Source of the DNA: Rickettsiales bacterium
Lineage (GTDB): Bacteria > Pseudomonadota > Alphaproteobacteria > TMED127
Assembly (NCBI GenBank): GCA_002690875.1
Contig: NZGH01000040.1
Span: 1-19,270 of the forward strand
Direction: 5' to 3'
DNA: 19,270 bases
Below the pieces are notes generated by a model. It ran no database searches, was not told the DNA's origin, and was given only the letters and a program-made list of their open reading frames with translations. The position numbers and the translations under genes are program-made. Of the stretch, positions 13,615 through 19,270 are shown in pieces (the stretch's first letter is position 1; each line of letters starts with the position of its first letter).

Positions 13615-15597
13615 ATGAATCAAATTAAAGATAAACCTTGGTTAATTAGAACATATGCTGGACACTCCTCAGCAAAAGCATCTAATTCATTATATAGAAA
13701 AAATTTAGAAAAAGGTCAAACAGGTCTATCAGTTGCTTTTGACCTTCCTACTCAAACTGGATACGACTCAGATCATGTTTTAGCAAAAGGTGAAGTAGGA
13801 AAAGTTGGAGTTCCAATTAGTCATATCGGAAATATGAAAGAGTTATTTAATAAAATCCCTTTGGAAAAAATGAACACATCGATGACTATAAATGCTCCTG
13901 CAACATGGTTATTATCTTTATACGTAGCCACTGCTGAAAAACAAGGGACAAAAAAGAAGCTTTTATCAGGTACAACCCAAAATGATATTACCAAAGAATA
14001 CTTATCTAGAGGAACTTATATTTTTCCTCCTAAGCCAAGTTTAAAATTATCGACAGATTTGATTGAATACACCACAAAAGAAATCCCAAAGTGGAACCCA
14101 ATAAATATTTGTTCATATCATCTCCAAGAAGCTGGTGCCACTCCAGAGCAAGAACTTTCTTTTGCGCTTGCAACTGCAATTGGTGTGATTGAGAATTTTT
14201 CTAATAACGCACAAATAAGCAGAGAGTTATTCGAAAAAATAGTCGGAAGAATCAGCTTTTTTGTTAATTCAGGTATGCGTTTAATTACTGAAACCTCGAA
14301 AATGATTGCATTCACAGAAATGTGGGACGAAATATGTAAAAAAAGATTTAAGGTAAGTGAAAAAAAATTCCGAAGATTTAGATATGGAATGCAAGTAAAT
14401 TCTCTTGGATTAACAGAAACGCAACCTGAAAATAATGTTTACAGAATTCTCATACAAATGCTTCCTGTTATAATAGCAAAAAGATCTAGAGCAAGAGCTG
14501 TTCAATTACCAGCTTGGAATGAGGCATTGGGCTTACCGAGACCCTGGGATCAACAATGGAGTTTAAGGCTTCAACAAATTATGGCTTTTGAAACAGATTT
14601 ATTGGAATATGATGATATACTTCTTGGTTCTAAAGTTATTGATAAAAAAGTAAAAAATTTAAAAAAATCTGCGTACGATGAATTAAAAAAAATTGATGAA
14701 TTAGGTGGTTTGGTCGAAGCTATAGAGAAAGGTTATATGAAAAGCAAACTTGTAGAATCTCAAACACTAAGGCAGAAATCAATTGAGAATGGAGTACAAA
14801 AAGTTGTAGGAGTCAATTGTTTTTCAGGAGGAGAGAAATCGCCACTTACGAATGAAAATGATGGTGGGTTTATGAAAGTCGATGAGAACTCGGAAAAGAA
14901 ACAAATTGTTAATGTCCAAAATTGGAAGAAAACAAGAAATAGTAAAATAGTAAGTAAATTATTAAAAGAGTTAAGACAAAAAGCTTCTGAAAACAACAAC
15001 ATTATGGATGTATCAATTAAGTGTGCTCACGCAGGTATCACAACTGGTGAATGGTCTAACGTTATGCGCGAAGTTTTTGGAGAGTATAGAGCTCCTACGG
15101 GAATTGTTTCGTCAAGTATACAAAAGCAAAAAATTAAAAATGATGAAATAGAAATTTTACAAAAACAAGTAGAAAAATTGACAAAAAAAATGAAAAGGCG
15201 CCCCAAAATTCTTGTTGGTAAACCTGGACTTGACGGACATTCAAATGGAGCAGAACAAATTGCAGTCAGAGCTAGAGATATTGGGTTTGAGGTCGTTTAC
15301 GATGGAATAAGATCTACGCCTGAACAATTAGTTGGTGCGTCAATCGAAGAAGGTGTTCACATGATTGGGTTATCTATTCTTTCAGGGTCACATGTTCATC
15401 TTGTTAAACAAATTGTACAACTTTTAAAGAAAAATGATTATTCTAAAATACCGGTTGTTGTTGGGGGTATAATTCCCCCTGTGGATGCTAAAAAATTAAT
15501 TTCCATCGGCGTTAAAGCTGTTTTCACTCCTAAAGACTTCAGAATTGAAGAAATAATGTCAAATCTTGTAAACATTATCAGAAGTTCTGATGGGTAA
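13615..15597 (+). CDS. ecm: Ethylmalonyl-CoA mutase
   Basis: This is a 660-residue coenzyme B12-dependent acyl-CoA mutase that converts (2R)-ethylmalonyl-CoA to (2S)-methylsuccinyl-CoA. The N-terminal barrel begins PWLIRTYAGHSSAKASN and carries GQTGLSVAFDLPTQTGYD (34-51), NTSMTINAPATWLLSLY (87-103) and GTTQNDITKEYLSRGTY (119-135), the pattern of alphaproteobacterial Ecm rather than methylmalonyl-CoA mutase. The C-terminal cobalamin domain has KPGLDGHSNGAEQ (536-548) with the cobalt-ligand His542, then LSILSGSHV (586-594) and the GGII loop (617-620). Both halves are on one chain, as in known Ecm. The ccr gene is divergent and 103 bases away, which supports the assignment over other mutases. 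The next gene's only ATG overlaps this gene's stop. Confidence 0.95.
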   Translation: MNQIKDKPWLIRTYAGHSSAKASNSLYRKNLEKGQTGLSVAFDLPTQTGYDSDHVLAKGEVGKVGVPISHIGNMKELFNKIPLEKMNTSMTINAPATWLLSLYVATAEKQGTKKKLLSGTTQNDITKEYLSRGTYIFPPKPSLKLSTDLIEYTTKEIPKWNPINICSYHLQEAGATPEQELSFALATAIGVIENFSNNAQISRELFEKIVGRISFFVNSGMRLITETSKMIAFTEMWDEICKKRFKVSEKKFRRFRYGMQVNSLGLTETQPENNVYRILIQMLPVIIAKRSRARAVQLPAWNEALGLPRPWDQQWSLRLQQIMAFETDLLEYDDILLGSKVIDKKVKNLKKSAYDELKKIDELGGLVEAIEKGYMKSKLVESQTLRQKSIENGVQKVVGVNCFSGGEKSPLTNENDGGFMKVDENSEKKQIVNVQNWKKTRNSKIVSKLLKELRQKASENNNIMDVSIKCAHAGITTGEWSNVMREVFGEYRAPTGIVSSSIQKQKIKNDEIEILQKQVEKLTKKMKRRPKILVGKPGLDGHSNGAEQIAVRARDIGFEVVYDGIRSTPEQLVGASIEEGVHMIGLSILSGSHVHLVKQIVQLLKKNDYSKIPVVVGGIIPPVDAKKLISIGVKAVFTPKDFRIEEIMSNLVNIIRSSDG

Positions 15598-15732
15598 AAA
15601 AAAACTCTTGAATTAACTATTGAACTTCTTCGTAATCTTTTTGATTACAAATTAGATAATTACTTACCAATTAATTATAAAAAAAAAAAATTAGGATGGA
15701 TTAATAAAAAGAATATTGAGCATCTCAAATCT
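15590..15732 (+). other. Out-of-frame 5' part of the Nudix gene, interrupted at an A9 run
   Basis: Downstream of the ecm stop, in the Nudix frame, 15604-15732 encodes TLELTIELLRNLFDYKLDNY, then LPINYKKKKLGWINKKNIEH and LKS. This looks like the missing DUF4743 N-terminus, including the family's P-I-x(6-7)-GW element. The frame holds no ATG, GTG or TTG before 15733. An ATG at 15590 (overlapping the ecm stop) reads MGKKK into the A9 run 15596-15604 but then hits TAA at 15614-15616. One extra A would join them into a protein of about 289 residues. Either the A run was miscounted or mutated, or polymerase slippage restores the frame, or a rare start such as ATT (15619) is used. Confidence 0.6.
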
Positions 15733-16458
15733 ATGTCTTTAAGCACAGATTTTATTGATAGTAAAAAATTATTTTCTAAACTAAAAAAAAAGTCGGAATT
15801 TGCAAATATTAAAATTGAAAATAATGAAATTTGTCCAATATTTAACTACAACTCCTTAGAACCAAAACTTGATTTTTGTCACAAAAAGTCATTTGGAATT
15901 AAAAATATTTTTAAAATAGATAGGAAGCTTCTTTCAATTTTGGGTTTACCACAATACGGGATTCATGGAAATGCATGGAGTATAGAAAAAAATAAAGTAT
16001 TTTTTCATTTCGCTAAAAGGTCTCCAAATCTTGATGATTTTCCAGGCTACTATGATAATTTATTTGCTGGTGGACAACCTTTAGGAATTTCAATCTTAGA
16101 TAATTTAAAAAAAGAAGCCTTTGAGGAAGCCGGTATAGAGAAAATTCTTAAAAAAAACCTGACAAAAGGCAGGACTGTAAATTATTTTCACGAACATCAA
16201 GATAAAATTCATTCAGGAATAATTTTTAACTATCATTTAAAAATAGATAACACTAATTTCTGCAATATGGATGGCGAAGTAGAAAGTTTTATATCGGAAG
16301 ATGCTTTTGAAATATACAAGTTATTAGAGTCAAATACTTTAAAACCAAATTGTATCATACCAATTGCTGATTTCTTTTTAAGAAATATGAATGATTTATT
16401 TTCTAAAAAAGGTATTTTAGAAATTAAAAGACTATTAAGCAATGACCAAAGAACTTAA
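15733..16458 (+). CDS. Nudix hydrolase, DUF4743 type (start probably upstream)
   Basis: The frame from the first ATG encodes 241 residues. It carries a Nudix domain: NLFAGGQPLGISILDNL followed by KKEAFEEAGIEK, with the metal-binding REUxEExGU core present as KEAFEEAGI. HGNAWSIEKNKVFFHFAKRS and FPGYYDN upstream are typical of the DUF4743 group. Eukaryotic relatives (yeast YJR142W, plant NUDX20/24) are reported to hydrolyse damaged thiamine diphosphates; whether this bacterial member does so is unknown. The family N-terminal domain is incomplete from this start, and its missing part lies in the same frame just upstream (15604-15732). The true gene probably begins at 15590 with a frame break at an A9 run. 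It overlaps the following esterase by 17 bases. Confidence 0.75.
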   Translation: MSLSTDFIDSKKLFSKLKKKSEFANIKIENNEICPIFNYNSLEPKLDFCHKKSFGIKNIFKIDRKLLSILGLPQYGIHGNAWSIEKNKVFFHFAKRSPNLDDFPGYYDNLFAGGQPLGISILDNLKKEAFEEAGIEKILKKNLTKGRTVNYFHEHQDKIHSGIIFNYHLKIDNTNFCNMDGEVESFISEDAFEIYKLLESNTLKPNCIIPIADFFLRNMNDLFSKKGILEIKRLLSNDQRT

Positions 16459-17092
16459 AGATTATAAAATAGAACCAGAAAAAAAAATAAAGAACGCAGT
16501 AATTTTTTTACATGGTTATGGTGCTAATGGAAAAGATCTTATTGAAATTGGTAATATATGGAAGAAAAATCTTCCGAACACGATCTTTCTATCACCTAAT
16601 GCTCCTTTTGAATGTCCGTGGGGAGGTGAATCATTTCAATGGTTTGAATTAACATCAATTGCCCCAGAAAAAATTGGAGAAGGCTTAAAGTTAGCGGGTC
16701 CATTTTTGAATCGATATATCGATGATATTTGTAAGAAATATAATTTACCCAATGATAAGATTTTTTTTGTAGGATTTTCTCAAGGTACAATGATGGCGCT
16801 CTATCATCTCGGTAAAAGAAAAACTAATTGTGGTGGATTAGTTGGGTTTTCAGGACTTCTATTTGAGGATGAAAATTTTGATAACAACATTTTGTCTAAA
16901 TTTCCAATTACTCTTTATCACGGTAAAAATGATGAAGTAATCAACTATGAGTTTACCTTAAAAGCATATGAAAAACTTAGAAGTTTAGGATTTGAAATAA
17001 ATTACAATTTAAGTGATTTGTTAGGTCATGGTATTGACGAAAAAGGTATCAGAATAGGAGAAAGTTTCATTAAGAAATTTTTTTATGTTTAA
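16442..17092 (+). CDS. Carboxylesterase / phospholipase of the alpha/beta-hydrolase fold (Abhydrolase_2)
   Basis: This is a 216-residue cytoplasmic alpha/beta hydrolase of the carboxylesterase/lysophospholipase group (YpfH, EstB and APT1 relatives). The oxyanion region is FLHGYGANGKDL (22-33). The catalytic triad is Ser113 in GFSQGT, Asp164 in GKNDEVI and His196 in LLGHGID. SPNAPFECPWGG (51-62) is the family's characteristic segment. No signal peptide is seen. The natural substrate cannot be deduced; relatives act on short-chain esters, lysophospholipids or acyl thioesters. The start lies within the end of the Nudix gene, so the two are likely co-translated after ecm. Confidence 0.88.
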   Translation: MTKELKDYKIEPEKKIKNAVIFLHGYGANGKDLIEIGNIWKKNLPNTIFLSPNAPFECPWGGESFQWFELTSIAPEKIGEGLKLAGPFLNRYIDDICKKYNLPNDKIFFVGFSQGTMMALYHLGKRKTNCGGLVGFSGLLFEDENFDNNILSKFPITLYHGKNDEVINYEFTLKAYEKLRSLGFEINYNLSDLLGHGIDEKGIRIGESFIKKFFYV

Positions 17093-17111
17093 ATTTTAAA
17101 AAAAAATACAA

Positions 17112-17117
17112 TATAAT
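17112..17117 (+). promoter_or_regulatory. Consensus -10 box (TATAAT) before the HNH gene
   Basis: A perfect TATAAT lies in the 31-base gap between the esterase stop and the HNH ATG, ending 6 bases before the ATG. Transcription starting about 7 bases downstream would put the ATG at the 5' end of the mRNA. The hexamer 17 bases upstream (TTAAAT, 17089-17094) is a poor -35. Confidence 0.4.
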
Positions 17118-17123
17118 CCTATT

Positions 17124-17684
17124 ATGTCACTTAGATCAAACAGCTGTCCTGCACTAGTTTTAAATGCTGACTATCAACCACTCAGCTATTTCCCTTTATC
17201 AACATGGTCCTGGAAAGATGCTTTAAAAGCTGTTTTCTTGAATAGAGTTAACGTTGTATCTGAGTACGATCAAATGGTGAGGTCACCCTCTATCGAATTT
17301 AAACTTCCCAGCGTAGTTTCATTAAAAGATTATGTTCCTTTACCCGACAAGGTTGCTTTTACAAGATTTAACGTTTTTTTAAGGGATAAATTTACCTGTC
17401 AATATTGTGTTAAAAACTTCAAAGTTGAGCAACTTACCTTTGATCATGTCATACCTAGATCATTGGGAGGAAAAACAGCTTGGGACAATGTTGTCACATC
17501 TTGTCGCCGCTGCAATACATTCAAAGGGAATAAATTAGTTAATAAAACAAATCTTAAATTGAATAAACAACCTTATGTTCCAAACAATTATGAATTAAAA
17601 GAAATTGGTAAGCTTTTTCCACCAAACTTTTTACATAAAAGTTGGAATGATTTTCTCTATTGGGATTCAGAACTAGAACCGTAA
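17124..17684 (+). CDS. HNH endonuclease family protein
   Basis: This is a 186-residue protein with a C-terminal HNH domain. The zinc-binding pairs are Cys92/Cys95 (CQYC) and Cys127/Cys130 (CRRC). The catalytic core is FDHVIPRSLGGKTAWDN with Asp107-His108 and Asn122, followed by CNTFKGN. The N-terminal 80 residues (LVLNADYQPLSYFPLSTW, KAVFLNRVNVV) belong to a conserved, single-copy bacterial HNH family found in many alphaproteobacteria and cyanobacteria; its cellular role is not established to my knowledge. There are no restriction, phage or intron features around it, so mobility is unlikely. It stops immediately before the convergent coq7 stop, with no spacer. Confidence 0.88.
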   Translation: MSLRSNSCPALVLNADYQPLSYFPLSTWSWKDALKAVFLNRVNVVSEYDQMVRSPSIEFKLPSVVSLKDYVPLPDKVAFTRFNVFLRDKFTCQYCVKNFKVEQLTFDHVIPRSLGGKTAWDNVVTSCRRCNTFKGNKLVNKTNLKLNKQPYVPNNYELKEIGKLFPPNFLHKSWNDFLYWDSELEP

Positions 17685-18212
17685 CTAAACTCTCTTTGAG
17701 ATTTCAATAGCAGCTTTAGTTCCTAATTTTGTAAAACTTTTAAAAACCTTCAAGCCAATACTTTCATTTTTTGGTTTAGAATTGATGGCATCCTCTTTAT
17801 GATCATCTTCTTCTTTACAAAATTTTTCAATTTTTCTTTTAAGTTCATTATTGATTTTTTTACTTTTAAAAAAATTTAACTGTTTTTTATAATGCTCAAC
17901 TATAACCTCTTCAACTGACTCAGTACATGCATTAACATAATCTTCACCTAACTTTGAGCTCATAACCCCAAGTGTCGTTCCTAAAATATTCCATAATGGA
18001 CTCATCAGGGTTGGTCTAACTCTTTGTTTAATGATTTGCTCATCAAAGTAATCAAAGTGAACTTTTTCTTCGCTAGATATTCTTTCTAGTTTTTTTTTCA
18101 ACTTGCTGTTTTTACAGAATCTTATTTGCCCATTATAAATTTTTTGCGCACCATATTCTCCAGCGTGATTTACTCTTATAATTTGTTTTACGGAATTTTC
18201 AAATTTTGTCAT
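17685..18212 (-). CDS. coq7: Demethoxyubiquinone hydroxylase, Coq7/CLK-1 type
   Basis: This is a 175-residue di-iron carboxylate monooxygenase that hydroxylates demethoxyubiquinone in late ubiquinone synthesis. The iron ligands are recognisable in two repeats: VNHAGEYGA (Glu19), SSEEKVHFDYF (Glu49, His52), TESVEEVIVEHY (Glu101) and KEEDDHKEDA (Glu135, His138). Length matches the alphaproteobacterial and mitochondrial form without a targeting peptide. The C-terminal membrane-interacting helix region ends AAIEISKRV, as usual. Its start overlaps dsbB by 14 bases, so the two are probably co-transcribed. Ubiquinone ties it functionally to DsbB, which re-oxidises through quinone, and to the ETF route elsewhere in the window. 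Confidence 0.94.
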   Translation of the reverse strand: MTKFENSVKQIIRVNHAGEYGAQKIYNGQIRFCKNSKLKKKLERISSEEKVHFDYFDEQIIKQRVRPTLMSPLWNILGTTLGVMSSKLGEDYVNACTESVEEVIVEHYKKQLNFFKSKKINNELKRKIEKFCKEEDDHKEDAINSKPKNESIGLKVFKSFTKLGTKAAIEISKRV

Positions 18213-18684
18213 TTCTTACTATAAATAAAATATTAATGATTATCAGTAAAGTTAAAACAATAAGATTGATATTTGCTAAAGACAATCCCATCACAGAAAA
18301 AATTATCTCATCACATTTGGCTATAGGAGTATTTTCTAGAGATTGTCTGAGAGATTCAATATCTTCAAAGTTATTATTATTAGAAGTACAACTACTACTG
18401 TAATTTACAAACCCTCTTTCCACTAAACTATGAAAAAAAGAAAGTAAAAAATTAATTATAAAAAGAATTAATGCTAACAAAAGAAATACTTTTTCTTTTT
18501 TTAAAAGAAAAAATATCACTCCAAAAAAAACTACAAGAAAATATGGAATTCTTTGGTAGATACATAGTTCGCAAGGAGGAACCCTAGCAAAGATTTCTAC
18601 AACGTAGGCTAAAATAATTATCAATGTACTTAATAAAGATATCTTACATATTCTATTCTGAATAAGTTGTTTCAAATGATTCAT
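18199..18684 (-). CDS. dsbB: Disulfide bond formation protein DsbB
   Basis: This is a 161-residue inner-membrane protein with four predicted helices (about residues 14-33, 45-60, 66-86, 130-156). The first periplasmic loop carries the redox pair CELC (Cys38, Cys41) followed by IYQRIPY, where the Arg is the quinone-binding residue position. The second loop holds Cys99 and Cys124, the pair that exchanges with DsbA. DsbB re-oxidises DsbA and passes electrons to ubiquinone. The loop between Cys99 and Cys124 has an Asn run (SNNNNF). It overlaps the downstream coq7 start by 14 bases. The ATG follows a perfect -10 box by 7 bases. Confidence 0.92.
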   Translation of the reverse strand: MNHLKQLIQNRICKISLLSTLIIILAYVVEIFARVPPCELCIYQRIPYFLVVFFGVIFFLLKKEKVFLLLALILFIINFLLSFFHSLVERGFVNYSSSCTSNNNNFEDIESLRQSLENTPIAKCDEIIFSVMGLSLANINLIVLTLLIIINILFIVRNDKI

Positions 18685-18691
18685 ATTCTCA

Positions 18692-18697
18692 ATTATA
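18692..18697 (-). promoter_or_regulatory. Consensus -10 box (TATAAT) before dsbB
   Basis: On the minus strand TATAAT lies in the 79-base gap between the YqaA-type gene and dsbB, with 7 bases between it and the dsbB ATG. This predicts a leaderless dsbB-coq7 mRNA. There is no recognisable -35; the region upstream is an A-rich run. The rest of the gap (18698-18763) is AT-rich with no gene and no clear hairpin. Confidence 0.4.
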
Positions 18698-18763
18698 ACT
18701 TAAATTATTCTAATTTTTTTTTTTAAACATTATTAATATTAAGATTTAAATATTTTGTCATTT

Positions 18764-19270
18764 TCAAAGATAAATTAAATAAACTATAAAAAATGCAACA
18801 AATATAAAGCTTATAAAGTTTATATATTTACCAATCATTATTTGTGTTTTCTGACCGTATTTGTAAAGAAAAAATGACACTAAGAAAAATCTTAAGAATC
18901 TTGAAACTAAAGAAAAAAATATAAAAATAAAAATATTAATTCCAATTATTCCAGAACCAAGACAAGTTATTTTGTAAGGAAATGGAGAAAACCCTCCAAT
19001 TACAATCAAAATAATTCCCACCTCTAAATATTGGTTCGTAAAATTATTTAATTTAAAAATAAACCCTGGATAATACTCAGACAATGTTGGTGAAATTATA
19101 TTCCATAAAAAGTAGCCAAGAAAGTAGGCTATGACACCTCCCAAGACTGAAAAAATAGTGATATTAATGGCTATTTTAATATAATTTTTTTTTTTTGCTA
19201 AAATGTATGGAAATAAAAAAACATCTGTAGGAATTGGGAAAAAAATAGATTCAATAAGTGAAATAAAATA
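18764..19270 (-). CDS. DedA/YqaA family (SNARE-associated) membrane protein, N-terminus beyond the window
   Basis: The frame stays open from the stop at 18764 to the window end, so the gene is cut by the edge. Upstream of the first internal start-like codon (TTG at 19142-19144) the translation reads SLIESIFFPIPTDVFLFPYI and then LAKKKNYIKIAINITIFSVLGG. This contains the E-S-x-F-F-P-I-P-x-D element of YqaA-type DedA proteins, so that internal start should be rejected. GGVIAYFLGYFLW, then GGFSPFPYKITCLGSGIIGI, follow as in YqaA, with several membrane helices. DedA-superfamily proteins are lipid scramblase or transporter-like; the role of YqaA is unclear. An A12 run (coding strand, 19185-19196) encodes Lys-Lys-Lys-Asn. 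It precedes dsbB by 79 bases. Confidence 0.82.
   Translation of the reverse strand, partial: YFISLIESIFFPIPTDVFLFPYILAKKKNYIKIAINITIFSVLGGVIAYFLGYFLWNIISPTLSEYYPGFIFKLNNFTNQYLEVGIILIVIGGFSPFPYKITCLGSGIIGINIFIFIFFSLVSRFLRFFLVSFFLYKYGQKTQIMIGKYINFISFIFVAFFIVYLIYL

Noticed and set aside
17124..17684. HNH protein as a homing, phage or restriction-system endonuclease
   Set aside because: No intron, methylase, phage or repeat features surround it, and it matches a conserved single-copy chromosomal HNH family.
18764..19144. A complete 126-residue protein starting at TTG 19144
   Set aside because: Conserved YqaA/DedA residues continue in frame upstream to the window edge, so the gene is partial rather than short.
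1..19270. CRISPR array, tRNA/rRNA, insertion sequence or prophage
   Set aside because: No direct-repeat/spacer pattern, transposase, integrase, terminal repeats or structural RNA sequence was seen, and intergenic gaps are too small to hide them.

Overview
The window is a gene-dense, AT-rich (roughly 70% A+T by eye) piece of a bacterial core chromosome. The gene content suggests a streamlined alphaproteobacterium, probably marine. It carries the ethylmalonyl-CoA pathway enzymes Ccr, Mcd and Ecm, a mitochondrial-like ETF pair, a HIG1-domain protein, Coq7, and the argH-small lipoprotein-lysA and ftsE-ftsX-ydcF-plsC gene orders. Intergenic space is minimal: many neighbours overlap or abut, and no gap of 300 bases or more exists. 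I see no rRNA, tRNA, CRISPR array, insertion sequence or phage gene. Genus cannot be fixed from this sequence.

Layout. (1) 56-2030, plus strand: hisC-tyrA, overlapping. (2) 2020-7564, minus strand: one tight run read argH, small lipoprotein, lysA, ftsE, ftsX, ydcF/DUF218, plsC, covering arginine and lysine/peptidoglycan precursor synthesis, division and phospholipid synthesis. (3) 7587-8096, plus: a secreted TlpA-type thioredoxin. (4) 8088-13511, minus: ccr, mcd, HIG1, cobalamin adenosyltransferase, etfB, etfA. (5) 13615-17684, plus, divergent from ccr: ecm, a Nudix protein (DUF4743 type), an esterase, and an HNH protein that may have its own promoter. (6) 17685-19270, minus: a DedA/YqaA-type membrane protein running off the window edge, dsbB and coq7.

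Blocks 4 and 5 form a functional unit. Ccr makes ethylmalonyl-CoA from crotonyl-CoA and CO2. Ecm, which needs adenosylcobalamin, turns it into methylsuccinyl-CoA. Mcd oxidises that to mesaconyl-CoA. The adenosyltransferase can supply the cofactor for Ecm, and EtfAB can carry electrons from Mcd towards ubiquinone. The remaining steps (mesaconyl-CoA hydratase, malyl/methylmalyl-CoA lyase, epimerase, methylmalonyl-CoA mutase) are not in the window.

The least ordinary things seen are: a Nudix gene whose conserved N-terminus joins its only ATG through an A9 run in the wrong frame; an FtsE in which both the catalytic Glu and the switch His are replaced; a 39-residue lipoprotein gene that corrects the lysA start; several start codons 6-9 bases after a -10-like box, suggesting leaderless mRNAs; and two convergent gene ends whose overlapping stop codons lie inside near-identical AT palindromes. 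I found no convincing wholly new system; this is mostly well-conserved housekeeping DNA.
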